A DNA stretch of 64,000 nucleotides from Salinispora oceanensis (GCF_000383575.1 NZ_KB911579.1:4921424-4985423); one strand, 5' to 3'; numbered from the stretch's first letter, positions 1 through 9,678 are shown. The notes: generated by a model from the letters alone, not told the origin. Translations and numbers: made by a program.

Positions 1-1841
1 CGGAGGGCCAGTTGCACGAAGTGGCCCATCGGGTGGACCTGGTGGGCGGTGGCGCCGAGCAGCGCGCCCACCTCGTCGAACAGCTCGACGGGCAGGGACA
101 GCTCGGGGCACCGGGGGTCGGCGTCGGCGAGCGCCGTCACCCGCTTGGCGAAGAGCTGTCGGGCTTGGTCGAGCGCGGTCATCTCGGGCCGGCCCAGCCA
201 GTTCTCCTCCGGCGTGTAGCTACCGTCCGCGGCAAACGGGCGGCGCCCCGCCGTGTACGAGGAGTACTGGTCGTAGAGGTCGTCGTGGAAGTCCTCGACC
301 AGCCGCAGCAGGTCGTCGCAGCGGCCGCCGACGCCGAACCGGGCCAGGAAGAAGCCGTGGAACATAATCCGGTGCGACAGGTTCTGGTCGAAGGCGGGCA
401 GGATCCGTTCCACGGCGGCGAGGTCCGCGCCAACCAACCGCTGCCAGGGTGGGGCCGCGATGGCGACCGGTTCCCCGGCCACCCGGCTGTCCTCGTATAG
501 CAGCGTCTGCGGCAGGGTCGGGTTCTCCTCGCCGAGGGAGCGCATCACCGCGCGTACCGCGTCCCGCAGTCGGTGCCGCAGGTCGCGACGCCGGCCGAGG
601 TCGCCCTGCCGGTAGGCGTCCACCAGCCGCATGATCTCGTGGAGTTGGCTGACGAGCTGTCCGGCCCACGGCCGGTCCAGGTGTCCCAGGGTGTCGGCGA
701 GGGCGCGGATCGGGTCGGTGGCGTGCACGTCAGTGTCGAGACCGACCAGCCGCAGCATTCCCAACTCCAGCAGCGTCGACAGATAGGTCTCGCCATCCGG
801 CCGGTCGGCCCCGGTGTCCCGGCAGAGCCGGTCCACCAGCTCGGCACAGCGCATCGTGCCGCGCTGCTGCAACAGGGCGGTGAGCCCGTCCAGGACGCCG
901 CTGCGGCGAAGGAAGAAGAGACCGTCGCGGACCGAGTCGAAGCTGACCGTGGCGCTGTCGTCGCCGGCGGTGACCCAGTGCCGCACGTAGCGGATCCGGT
1001 CCGCGTCGCGGCGCCACCCTGGGCTCAGCTCCACCATCAGGTCGCCACGCCGCCGCGGGTCGGCGGTGACCAGCTCGGCGAGCCGGGCGACCAGGACGAC
1101 GTTGAGGCGTACGTGCTGATGCCACTGCTCATTGACGGGGAAGTCGAGCTGGGATCCGGTGTCGGTGAAGCGGCCGAGGGCGACCGCGGTGAAGGTGCTG
1201 AACGGGCTGGTCTTGCCGGCAGTGCGGTACAGGTAGGACAGCAGCGAGCGCTCGACGCGGCGGGTCCGCTTGTTCGCCGGTCGGGTCAGCTCCGGTGTGC
1301 TCCCGGCGGCCAGCTGTTCGTCGAGGGTCGGTGAGGCGAGTTGGAGCCCACCGCGCAGGCGTGGCTCGTCGGCCAGCCGCCACAGCTCCGCACGGGCCTG
1401 GGCGAGGTCGGCGGCGAGGATCGCGCTGCCCTCGTCCTGGTGTCGGGCGAGCTGCGTGCGTCGCCGGAGCCAGCGCTGGACGACCGGCAGGGCCGCCGGT
1501 CGGGTCTGCTCGACCGCGGCGAGGGCCGACCCGGGCGCGGCTGGCAGGGCGTTGTTGAAGACCTGCCGGCGCAGCGTCAGCAGCCGTCGGCGGACCGACT
1601 CGTCCTCATTGTCGTTGACCAGCTCGTACAGGAGTTGGCTGAGCTGCTCCCCGTCGGTGCGCAGCTGACGCTCCAGGGCCAGTGCCTCGTCGGCCCAGGT
1701 GCGGGCTGCCGGGGAGCGGAGCAGGTCGACCGTCGAGAGGGGAAGACCGGCGATCCGGGCGGTGAAGTACGCACCGGTACGCCAGCCGGCGGGGGCGGCC
1801 ACGGCCGGTAGCGGGCCCGGCGCTGGCACGGCCTGCCTCAT
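1..1841 (-). CDS. Lantibiotic dehydratase (LanB/TbtB-like), partial
   Basis: N-terminal 613 residues of a LanB-type dehydratase; the gene continues past the left edge. This family transfers glutamate from glutamyl-tRNA onto Ser/Thr of a RiPP precursor as the first step of making dehydro-amino acids. The family motif KTSPFSTFT is at about residues 210-218, between helical segments. The ATG overlaps the stop of the SagB-like gene (ATGA), so this is the fifth gene of a leftward operon. Only the glutamylation part is visible. Whether the elimination domain is fused, as in nisin LanB, or a separate gene, as in thiopeptide and goadsporin clusters, cannot be told here. The family call is firm; the substrate is not visible. 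Confidence 0.88.
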   Translation of the reverse strand, partial: MRQAVPAPGPLPAVAAPAGWRTGAYFTARIAGLPLSTVDLLRSPAARTWADEALALERQLRTDGEQLSQLLYELVNDNEDESVRRRLLTLRRQVFNNALPAAPGSALAAVEQTRPAALPVVQRWLRRRTQLARHQDEGSAILAADLAQARAELWRLADEPRLRGGLQLASPTLDEQLAAGSTPELTRPANKRTRRVERSLLSYLYRTAGKTSPFSTFTAVALGRFTDTGSQLDFPVNEQWHQHVRLNVVLVARLAELVTADPRRRGDLMVELSPGWRRDADRIRYVRHWVTAGDDSATVSFDSVRDGLFFLRRSGVLDGLTALLQQRGTMRCAELVDRLCRDTGADRPDGETYLSTLLELGMLRLVGLDTDVHATDPIRALADTLGHLDRPWAGQLVSQLHEIMRLVDAYRQGDLGRRRDLRHRLRDAVRAVMRSLGEENPTLPQTLLYEDSRVAGEPVAIAAPPWQRLVGADLAAVERILPAFDQNLSHRIMFHGFFLARFGVGGRCDDLLRLVEDFHDDLYDQYSSYTAGRRPFAADGSYTPEENWLGRPEMTALDQARQLFAKRVTALADADPRCPELSLPVELFDEVGALLGATAHQVHPMGHFVQLAL

Positions 1842-3460
1842 CGCAGCTCGTATCGGTAGTTGCCGAGCTGCCCGCGCTCCTCGCCGGCGAGCATGATGAG
1901 CAGCGGGAACTCGTCACTGCCGGTGAGTCCCAGCTCCTTGACGTAGGAGACGCCGTCGAAGCCCAGCGCAACTCCCGCGCCCAGACCCAGCGCGGCGGCG
2001 ACGGTGTAGAAGGTCTGGGCCATCGCGCCGACGGTGGCGTTGGCGAGGTTGTAGCCGCGGTCGCCGGTGGCGTCGAGCACCGCGTGCGTGCGGACCGTCG
2101 CGACGAGGACGACCGCTGCCTGCTCCAGGTTGTAGTTGGCCAGGGTGTAGTTGCGTTGCAGGAACGCCCCGGGTGGGCCACTGGTGATGGCGACGAGGCT
2201 GTGCTCCTGCGGGTCGTACGCGTACCCTCCGGCGGGCACGGCGGCCACGGCGTTGACGAAGGCGTAGATCCGCGCCAGCGGAGGGTCGGCGGGACCGTCG
2301 ATCTCGGCTGGCACGGTACTGGCGGCGGTGGCCTTCAGCAGCGCGGCGAGGTGCTCCGCCGCCATGGGGCGGCTCCGTAGAAACCGGCCGAAGCTACTGC
2401 GGCGGGCGGTGAGGGCGGCCGCCACGGGCAGCGTCAGCGGCGCGGCAGCGGGGAGTGGCCGGCGGGTTCCGCCCGGCGGTACCGGGTGGGCGGCGGCGGA
2501 CGCCAACGCCCCGGTGGCGGGCCGGTCGACCGCCGCGGCGGTGCTGCGGCTGACCCGCCGTAGGGTGTCGAAGTGGAGTAGCGTCCGCGACCGCTCCCGG
2601 TCGTGGTGCCGTACCCGGACCGTCGGTGACTCCCCGCGACCGGTGGTGGCGAGGGGCGTGGATGCGGGGGGCGAGGGCGCGGCGGGCGTGGGCGCGGCCC
2701 AGGTCAGGGGTACGGCGGCGAAGAGCGCCTCATCCTCGGGGGTGAGCCCGAGCAGGTCGGCGACGGCCGCCTGGTCGAACCAGAGCACGGGTCGGATCTG
2801 CCGGCCGTGAGCGCCGGCCCAGAGCCGCCACGACTGCAGCAGAGCACCCAGGTCCATCGATACCACGTGGTACGAAAAGTTGTTGTACTTGAAGGCGTTC
2901 TGCCAGTACTTCACCCCGATGATCAGAAACTGGCTGGCGGGGCGGGGTGGGGCGACCGCCGCGTTCACCCGGGCGCTGACATCACCACCGAGCAGCCGCT
3001 GCATCGCGTGCCGGGTGTGCGCGTAGTAGTAGACACCCGGGGTGACTCCGGCTCCGGGCCCGGCGACCCAGTAGACGCTGCACGGGTAGAGACCTCCACC
3101 AGAGGCGGCGCCGCGGTGCCAGTTCGCGTACGCGTACGACGGCAGCACTCCCAGGTCGGAGTTGGCCTGGATGCCGAGCCGCCGTCCGAGCAGCCCGTAC
3201 GAGTGGTGCAGCAGACCGGCCAGCAGCGGCAGCGTGAACGGCTCGTCGGCGTCGCCGGGGCCCCGCAGCGCGGTGTCCAGGTCGGCGTCGGCGCTCGCCG
3301 GGGCGGGCAGCCCGAAGGCGGTCGCCTGCGGGTAGTACTTGCCGCGGCGGGGTGCGTCGGCCCAGTTCGGGGCGAAGTCGGCCGGCGGCATCGGTTCACG
3401 GCTGCGATGCAGGATCGCGGTCGCGTACGCGTGGGCGAGGCCGGGGTTCTCGGACGTCAT
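1838..3460 (-). CDS. SagB/ThcOx-type azoline dehydrogenase (double nitroreductase fold)
   Basis: 540-residue SagB-type FMN dehydrogenase that would oxidise azolines to azoles on a modified peptide. Two nitroreductase-like halves are seen. The first spans about residues 60-250 (GASGGGLYPCSVYW-like segment), then comes a Pro/Ala-rich linker at about 255-330, and the second half runs from about 345 to the end. The second half carries the usual cofactor-side features: PAGGYAYD, then NYNLEQAAVVLVATV and an LGLGAGVALG stretch. A GAGGTG ribosome site overlaps the YcaO stop codon and the start lies 9 nt after that gene. Single-domain SagB proteins are about half this length, so this is the long form typical of thiopeptide-like clusters. 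Confidence 0.85.
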   Translation of the reverse strand: MTSENPGLAHAYATAILHRSREPMPPADFAPNWADAPRRGKYYPQATAFGLPAPASADADLDTALRGPGDADEPFTLPLLAGLLHHSYGLLGRRLGIQANSDLGVLPSYAYANWHRGAASGGGLYPCSVYWVAGPGAGVTPGVYYYAHTRHAMQRLLGGDVSARVNAAVAPPRPASQFLIIGVKYWQNAFKYNNFSYHVVSMDLGALLQSWRLWAGAHGRQIRPVLWFDQAAVADLLGLTPEDEALFAAVPLTWAAPTPAAPSPPASTPLATTGRGESPTVRVRHHDRERSRTLLHFDTLRRVSRSTAAAVDRPATGALASAAAHPVPPGGTRRPLPAAAPLTLPVAAALTARRSSFGRFLRSRPMAAEHLAALLKATAASTVPAEIDGPADPPLARIYAFVNAVAAVPAGGYAYDPQEHSLVAITSGPPGAFLQRNYTLANYNLEQAAVVLVATVRTHAVLDATGDRGYNLANATVGAMAQTFYTVAAALGLGAGVALGFDGVSYVKELGLTGSDEFPLLIMLAGEERGQLGNYRYELR

Positions 3461-3469
3461 GGCGGCACC

Positions 3470-5362
3470 TCACGGAAACGGGTGGGGAACGGAGTGGATT
3501 TCGTCGTCGCGCAGGTCGCGGTCGAGGAGCCCGGCGGTGCGGAACGCGGTCCGCAGCCGCCGCGCGTGCGGGGCGCGCTGGCGCAGCCAGCCGAAGTCGA
3601 TCGGCAGGAGTCCCGGGACCAGCACACTCACCGTCGTCAGCCCCAGCTCACGCTGCTCGGGGGTGGTCTGATCCACGGCGATCACATCAAAGCCCTGCGC
3701 GGTCACCTGCTTCAGGCAGCCTTCGAGGTCGTCGCGGAGATCGGGGGTGACCGGTGGGGCGGGACGGTCCCGCTCGTACAGCTGGGTCATCGGGACCGGT
3801 GCGGTGCCGTGGTCGAGCAGGAAGGCGGCGTGTCGCGCCATCTCCGGCAGGCCGTAGAGCAGCGGGTGGTCGTGCAGGCCCTGCACCCGGGAGAAGTCGG
3901 TCGTCATCCGACGCAACCGGGTCTCGTCGGCGCGGGCGCGAACTCGCACCATCACCGAGTCGGTGGCGATTTCGCAGAGCGCCGCGGTGATCGCGGCCTG
4001 CGGGTCGAGGCTCGCCCCGCCGCCGAAGGCGAGGGTACCGAGACCGCCGTCCTCGCGGACGGCCACCGCGGTCACCACCGGGATGTCGAAGGTTATCCGG
4101 GTGTCGAAGAATCGGGCCCGATAGCCGTACATCGCCAGCCGGTCAACCATCATCCGGGCCCGTGGTCGGTCGATGCTGGCCGGGTCGAGCTCCGGTAGGG
4201 AACGGCCGCCGTACCAGGCCAGCAGGAAGGCGTCGCGCTCGATCGCCTCCATCAGGCCGTGGTAGATCGCCTCCACCATGGATCCGCCGGAGGCGCAGCC
4301 GTTCGAGGTCTCCTGGACGAAACGCTCCTCGACACTCGCCGCGTGGTAATAGGCGAGTACCTCCGGCACCAGCAGCGGGCGCTGGTCCCGCAGGGACCAG
4401 CCCCAGACCCACGTGATCGGCCGGTCCACGTCGAACCGGTGCAGGTACGGACTGGCCTGGTAGACGGCGTCGGGGTAGAGCCCACACTCGCGTGGGTCCA
4501 GGGCGTCGTCGCCCAGCTCGCGTAGCGTCGCCGTGACCACGGTGCGCTTGCCCCGCGGGCGCAGGCCGGCGGCGCGCTCCATTCCTTCCAACACCGCGAT
4601 CCGGGCGCTGCGTCGGTAGCCGTCGGCGTGCCCACCGTAGAGCGTCTCCCGGAGGAAGCGGCCAGAACGCAGGGTGAACGAGCCGACCGCCGGGGAGGTG
4701 GAGAGCGAGGTGACGTCCTGCCACAGGCCGCCGCCGAGCGCCCCGCACACCGGGTTGGCGAACGCCGCGACGTTCAGCGGGTAGGCATCCAGGTCGCGGC
4801 CACGAAACGGGTCCGCCGCCGACTTCGGGGTGGCGGGTAGCTCGATCGCCGCCAGCTCCCGGGCATCGGCGACCATGGTGCCGCAGCCCGGACACTCGGG
4901 ATCGGGCAGCAGTGGCACCTGCTGCACCCGCAGGGTCGACAGGTCAACCTGAAACACCGTGCTCGGCGTCCCTGCCCCGGTGCTGGCCGGTCCGGTCCCG
5001 GCGGTACGGCCCGCCACGATCAGCGCATGCAGGAAGTCCGCGACGAGCGGGGTCGCGTACGGCCAGGGACCCACCGCGGCCGTGTCACCGCCCAGCTCCA
5101 CCGCGTCGCGCAGGTCACGGTGGCGCACCGCCTGCCAGCGCCGCGCGAGGCAGGTCGAACAGGCCGCTGCCGGCGGCACCGGTGCGATCAGCGCCAGCTG
5201 CCCGTAGAGCAGCACCCGCGGTCCGCGCTCCGGGCGGATGGTCGCGCGGAGCTCGTCCCGCACCCCCAGCGCGACCACGTCCGCGGCGCAGCCCCGCTCG
5301 GCGAGCAGCCGGGTCAACCCGGCACAGACCAGGTCATCGGTCGCGGCCGCACCGTCGCTCAC
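3470..5362 (-). CDS. YcaO-domain cyclodehydratase (TOMM/thiopeptide type)
   Basis: 630-residue ATP-dependent YcaO protein expected to cyclise Cys/Ser/Thr of a precursor peptide to azolines. Two CxxC pairs in the N-terminal part (C68/C71 and C157/C160) look like a structural zinc site. The YcaO domain starts near residue 220, with VLEGMERAAG and later EAIYHGLMEAIERD giving the expected acidic ATP/Mg ligands. The C-terminus ends PHPFP, matching the proline-rich tail of azoline-forming YcaO enzymes. The GTG start overlaps the TGA of the ThiF-like gene (GTGA), so translation is probably coupled to its partner. The partner protein would present the leader peptide. No precursor gene was found in this window. 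Confidence 0.92.
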   Translation of the reverse strand: MSDGAAATDDLVCAGLTRLLAERGCAADVVALGVRDELRATIRPERGPRVLLYGQLALIAPVPPAAACSTCLARRWQAVRHRDLRDAVELGGDTAAVGPWPYATPLVADFLHALIVAGRTAGTGPASTGAGTPSTVFQVDLSTLRVQQVPLLPDPECPGCGTMVADARELAAIELPATPKSAADPFRGRDLDAYPLNVAAFANPVCGALGGGLWQDVTSLSTSPAVGSFTLRSGRFLRETLYGGHADGYRRSARIAVLEGMERAAGLRPRGKRTVVTATLRELGDDALDPRECGLYPDAVYQASPYLHRFDVDRPITWVWGWSLRDQRPLLVPEVLAYYHAASVEERFVQETSNGCASGGSMVEAIYHGLMEAIERDAFLLAWYGGRSLPELDPASIDRPRARMMVDRLAMYGYRARFFDTRITFDIPVVTAVAVREDGGLGTLAFGGGASLDPQAAITAALCEIATDSVMVRVRARADETRLRRMTTDFSRVQGLHDHPLLYGLPEMARHAAFLLDHGTAPVPMTQLYERDRPAPPVTPDLRDDLEGCLKQVTAQGFDVIAVDQTTPEQRELGLTTVSVLVPGLLPIDFGWLRQRAPHARRLRTAFRTAGLLDRDLRDDEIHSVPHPFP

Positions 5363-7539
5363 CGGTCGCCTCCGGCGGCCAGCAGCACCCGGACCGCCAC
5401 CAGCCCCCCCGCGGCCAGGTCCGCACCACCTACGGGGGCCACCAGCACGTCGTAGCCGAGGTCCGGTAGTCGCTGGAGCACGTCGGCCCAGCGATAGCCG
5501 GCTCCGGCGGCGTCCACCTCACCGTGTACCGGCACCGTGCCGGCGTCGAAGTCCACCAGCACCGGGTCGCCGGTGTCCGGTACGACCTCGGGGTCCTGCG
5601 CCCGCAGTTGAGCCTGACCGAGCACGTCGCGTAGCGCCGCCGCGGCCGCCGTCGTCCAGTCCGGATCGGCGGTGAGTGCGTACGTCCACTGGCCACGGCC
5701 GGGGTCGAAGGAGCGGGCCAGCAGCACCGCCACCGCGGTGTCGCGCTGCCCGCCGAGGTCGAGCAGTTCCACGGTGATGCCCAGGTTCGCCGCTGACCTG
5801 GTGAGGAAGAGCAGCTCGGGGGTGACGCCGACAGTGGCTGGCCGAACCTTGTGGATGGTCTCCTGCCCGACGACGACCTGTCGTAGCCGCTGCCCGGCGA
5901 GCGCCGAGGCGAGGCCCGCCCGGACGGCCTCGGTGAGGTCCCCGCCCGCTCCCCCGCCGGCGTTGGTCGGTTCGGCGCCGTGCCGACGGTTGGCCGCCCC
6001 AAACGGCTCCAGTACGGACGTCGGCACTGCCACCGCCTCGCGGGTGAACAGTGACCGGGCGGTGGCCCAGGCGTCCGGCTCGGCGGTAGCCCAGCCCGAG
6101 GCGAGGCCGAGCCGGGTGGCATCGACCCGCGGGAGGTCGTGGGAGGCGGGGACGACGGTCGCGATCCTGCTGGTGTTGACGACGGCCGCGATCCGCAGTG
6201 CCCGTAGCCGGGCCGCCGCGACGTGGTGGACATCAAACGCGGTCACCGTACGACGCTGGCCGGCGCCGTCGGTGAGCTCGACCGCGCCGACCTTCACCGG
6301 GGTCTGGTCCCAACGCTCGTCGTCGTAGCGACGAAACACCCCCAGATGCGGCTGGAGTAAGGGCTGGTGGGCCTCGAGCCGGGCGAGCGTTTCCTGCGCC
6401 TCGGCGCCCGGGTCGGCCCCGGGGCCGGTCTCGACAGGTGCGTCGTCCAGGTCACCGGTGACCCAGGCCGGTTCCGGCGGGGCCGGCCGGCAGAAGGCGC
6501 ACCGGGGGTGCGGGAGCAGTTGCTCGGTCAGCACATCGAGTGCGGCGAGGTGCTGCACGATCACGCTCCCCTCGGTTTCGGCGGGTAGCGCGCCGGTGGT
6601 CAGCCGGAACACCTCGTACGCCAGCAGGTTGCCGATCATCGCCGCGAGGGGGCCGTCCGGCTCGGCGGTGGCTGGCGCGGCCCCGGACGGCAGTGCCGCC
6701 GCCTGCCACACCCGCCCGGCTCCACCGGTCTCGTCGTTGTCGGCGAGCCGCAGCATGACGCAGCACCAGCATCCGGTCCGGCCGACACCTTGGACCGGGC
6801 CGACCAGCATCCGCCCGCCGGCGACCCAGGCGGGCAGCAGAAGCTGGCCGGGGGGAATTCCGGCCGCGAGTAGCCGCAGGGTGTCGCGGGGCGCGTCGGC
6901 CCCGCCGGCCACGATCACGATCTCCGCCGCGGCCAGCTCGGACCAGCCGACCTCGGCGCCCGCGTCGGGTAGCGGCACGGCGGTCCCGGCGCAGCCCGCG
7001 GCGCTCAGCTCAGCCAACTCCGGGGTGAGTCGTGGTAGGACCGCCGGGGAACCGCTCACTGTGGCGGCGCCGTTGCGCAGGAGCCCGGTGGCGCAGGCGG
7101 TGGCGACCGGGCCGCTGCCCAGTACCGCGACCGAGGTGTTCCGGAAGGTGGCGAAGCGTTGTGGTGCCCGATCGGTGTAATGGTCGAGATAGGCGACCTG
7201 GCTCGAGAAGTGCGCGGCCACCGCCGGGCCCAGGATCGTCGTCGGGTCGACCTCCGCCTCGGGGACGTCTCGGGCGAAGCCGCGCGCGTAGAGCGCCTGC
7301 ACCAGCTCACCGATCATGGCCCGCTGCCCGGCGGGCAGGCGGGCACAGATGTCCGCGAGCTGATGCCGCCCGTTCAGATGCGGGACGAGCAACGATGCCA
7401 GCCGGTACGCGGTCGCGGAGGAGAACCGGAAGCCACTGGTGGCATTGTGGAACACCACCCCGTCCTCGGCCCGGGTGAACAGCACGTCGTGGCGCACTCG
7501 AGGTCGGGTCTGCGCCACCGTGTCGTATGCCGTACTCAT
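5359..7539 (-). CDS. ThiF/E1-like leader-binding partner of the cyclodehydratase
   Basis: 726-residue TOMM leader-peptide-binding protein (ocin-ThiF-like, TbtF type). An N-terminal RiPP-recognition-like region is followed by an E1-like Rossmann segment (VAVLGSGPVATACATGL, near residue 135). Two Cys clusters, WCCVM and CAFCRP, could bind zinc. The C-terminal third has a GAANRR...LTEAVRAGLASAL stretch that reads like a YcaO domain stripped of its catalytic glutamates (my inference). It overlaps the SARP stop (ATGA) upstream and the YcaO start (GTGA) downstream. In known systems such proteins bind the precursor leader and activate the YcaO enzyme without adenylating anything themselves. Confidence 0.85.
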   Translation of the reverse strand: MSTAYDTVAQTRPRVRHDVLFTRAEDGVVFHNATSGFRFSSATAYRLASLLVPHLNGRHQLADICARLPAGQRAMIGELVQALYARGFARDVPEAEVDPTTILGPAVAAHFSSQVAYLDHYTDRAPQRFATFRNTSVAVLGSGPVATACATGLLRNGAATVSGSPAVLPRLTPELAELSAAGCAGTAVPLPDAGAEVGWSELAAAEIVIVAGGADAPRDTLRLLAAGIPPGQLLLPAWVAGGRMLVGPVQGVGRTGCWCCVMLRLADNDETGGAGRVWQAAALPSGAAPATAEPDGPLAAMIGNLLAYEVFRLTTGALPAETEGSVIVQHLAALDVLTEQLLPHPRCAFCRPAPPEPAWVTGDLDDAPVETGPGADPGAEAQETLARLEAHQPLLQPHLGVFRRYDDERWDQTPVKVGAVELTDGAGQRRTVTAFDVHHVAAARLRALRIAAVVNTSRIATVVPASHDLPRVDATRLGLASGWATAEPDAWATARSLFTREAVAVPTSVLEPFGAANRRHGAEPTNAGGGAGGDLTEAVRAGLASALAGQRLRQVVVGQETIHKVRPATVGVTPELLFLTRSAANLGITVELLDLGGQRDTAVAVLLARSFDPGRGQWTYALTADPDWTTAAAAALRDVLGQAQLRAQDPEVVPDTGDPVLVDFDAGTVPVHGEVDAAGAGYRWADVLQRLPDLGYDVLVAPVGGADLAAGGLVAVRVLLAAGGDR

Positions 7540-9329
7540 CGCGGGGATCCCTTCGCTCGGTGCGGCTGTCCCGGTGGACCGGGGTGGGGGGCGTGCCGTT
7601 CGGCTACCAGCTGGGCGTGTCGCCGCAGCAGGGCGCGTATCCAGTAGTGCTCCGCGGCCTCCTCGACCAGGCTGTGGTCAACCAGCCCGTCGAGCAGGTC
7701 GCGAGCCGTGGCCGGGTCAACGTCGAGCAGCTCGGCGGCGGCCGCGGCGGTGCGGGCGGTGGGAGTCGCGGTGGCCAGCCGGACGAAGGCCGCCGCCAAG
7801 GTTTCGCCGGCTCGGGCCAGGGCCTCGTCGAAGCGGTGGCCAAGTGACATGTCCGGTTCGCCGGGCAGACTCAGCCGATTCAGCGGGTCGGCACGCAGCC
7901 ACTCCACCGCCGCCACGAGTCCCGTCCGGTTGCGCAGCAAAATGCGGGTGGCGGCGATGCGCAGCGCGAGTGGCAGGTGGTCGCAGAGCGCCGCGATCTC
8001 GGCGGCACTCTGCGGGTCGGCATCGACCTGCTCGGGTCCCAGCACGGAACGGAGCAACTGAAGCGAGTCAGCGGGGTCGAGCGGCTCCACCCGGTGCAGC
8101 CAGCCGCCAAGTCGGGTAACGGGACCAGAGAGGCTCTGTCGACTGGTCAACAGCAGCGCGTCGCCGGGTGCCAGCAGGGCCGGCATTCCTCGCAGGTGGC
8201 TGCCGTTGACCACGTCGTCGGCGATCAGCAGTCGTCTGCCCACCTGGACACCGTGACCTTGGTCAACCGGGGTGCGGAGCTGCCCTTGGGCGTGGTGCAG
8301 CGATGCGGTGGCCACCCGAAGTTGGCCGCCGGGGAAGTGGGGGGCTACGAGCTGCTCAACGTGCTGCGCCAGCGCGGTTTTGCCGACGCCGGGTGGGCCG
8401 GTGAGCACCACGATCGGGCAGTCCGCGCGGAGGCGGTCGGCGATGGTCTCACCGAGCGTGTCCCGTCCGATGAGGCTGGACGCGACCGGGTGCCGGGGCA
8501 CCGCGACGGCGGTGGATCGGCCCACCGGCGCGACCGGAGTGGACGTTTCGCCGCGCAGAATGGTCAGCTCCAGCGCACGCAGGGTGGGGCCTGGAGCGAT
8601 ACCGAGTTCGTGGCGAAGGTGTTCCCGGATCCGGCGCAGTTCGGCCAGGGCGTCCGCCTGCCGACCGGTGCGATAGAGCACCGAGGCGAGTTGCGCGGAG
8701 AAGCGCTCGTTCGCCGGATACGCGCGGTTGGCGGTCCAGAGGTCCACCAGCGCGGAGCGGTCCCGACCGAGGCTGATCTTCAGATCGCACACCCGCTCGA
8801 TCGCCTGGACCCGCTCCTCACTGATCCGCGGTACGACGTCCCGATGCAGCGTCTCGGAGGGCACGTTGGCCAGCATTGGGTCATTCCACAGCGCGAGCGC
8901 CTCCTCCAGCCTCGCCAATTCGGTCTCAGGCTCCGCGGCGTCGCGGGTGTGGCCGATCAGCTCACGGAAGCGCATCAGGTCGACGGTGGCGGCGCTAGCG
9001 GTGATCCGGTAGCCACCCGGTACCGTCTTGATCACGTTGCCGGTGATGCCGTGGCGGTGGAAGAGTTGCCGCAGCCGCAGCGTGCAGGTCTGCAACGCGG
9101 CCTTGGCCGAGGCGGGCTGCGCGTCGCCCCACACCGCCTGCTGCAGCGTGCTCACCGAGATCACCTCGTCGGGGTGCAACAACAGCGCGGCGAGCAACGA
9201 AGTCACCTTCGACGGTGGCAGTACCAGCGTGTCCCCGCCGCTGGCGAGGGTCAACGGGCCGAGCACCCGGAACACCGCCGGTCGGGCTGGCCGGTCAGCA
9301 ACGAATGGGCGCACTGCAACAGGCGCCAT
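7536..9329 (-). CDS. SARP-family transcriptional regulator with NB-ARC ATPase domain
   Basis: 597-residue AfsR-like activator. An OmpR-type winged helix is at about residues 20-110 (KAALQTCTLRLRQLF then PGGYRI). A bacterial transcriptional activation domain follows to about 255, then an NB-ARC module with Walker A GPPGVGKT at 311-318 and Walker B RLLIADD near 366-372. It is shorter than full AfsR and has no clear TPR tail. It is the first gene of the leftward RiPP operon and its stop overlaps the next start, so it is probably a pathway-specific activator of that operon. Nosiheptide clusters also carry a SARP regulator. Direct-repeat SARP sites were not identified by eye in the upstream spacer. 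Confidence 0.9.
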   Translation of the reverse strand: MAPVAVRPFVADRPARPAVFRVLGPLTLASGGDTLVLPPSKVTSLLAALLLHPDEVISVSTLQQAVWGDAQPASAKAALQTCTLRLRQLFHRHGITGNVIKTVPGGYRITASAATVDLMRFRELIGHTRDAAEPETELARLEEALALWNDPMLANVPSETLHRDVVPRISEERVQAIERVCDLKISLGRDRSALVDLWTANRAYPANERFSAQLASVLYRTGRQADALAELRRIREHLRHELGIAPGPTLRALELTILRGETSTPVAPVGRSTAVAVPRHPVASSLIGRDTLGETIADRLRADCPIVVLTGPPGVGKTALAQHVEQLVAPHFPGGQLRVATASLHHAQGQLRTPVDQGHGVQVGRRLLIADDVVNGSHLRGMPALLAPGDALLLTSRQSLSGPVTRLGGWLHRVEPLDPADSLQLLRSVLGPEQVDADPQSAAEIAALCDHLPLALRIAATRILLRNRTGLVAAVEWLRADPLNRLSLPGEPDMSLGHRFDEALARAGETLAAAFVRLATATPTARTAAAAAELLDVDPATARDLLDGLVDHSLVEEAAEHYWIRALLRRHAQLVAERHAPHPGPPGQPHRAKGSPR

Positions 9330-9678
9330 CGCACTCTCCCGTCCACACCGATGCCCGGTACTCGTTCACCCCGGTGACGGCACGATGTGCTGCGTGAGAT
9401 CGCCTCCTGCTGCCCGATGTGGTCTGCGACGAACCGGCACTTACGGCGGTACTGCACAATCTGGAGCAAATTAGAAAATGCGGTTGGGTAGCGCGATGCA
9501 GTGGCCTCACGGCCTGTTCACTTAATCGGATTCGCGATTGTTTCCCCACTGATTTCACGAATGTGTCGACCATCCACATCTGCCCGGTACGCATCGGGCA
9601 CCTCCCCTCAGCCGCCAGCTGGCTCCTGGCAGCGCCGCTGCGATCATGGTGCGGTCCGGCGTCGTCCGCGTCAGCACT

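Noticed and set aside
2807..4198. 463-codon plus-strand open frame
   Set aside because: Antisense to the SagB and YcaO genes; composition (Val/Gly/Arg/Gln-rich, no motifs) is that of a shadow frame in high-GC DNA.
7977..9377. 466-codon plus-strand open frame
   Set aside because: Antisense to the SARP gene, no ribosome site and no domain pattern.
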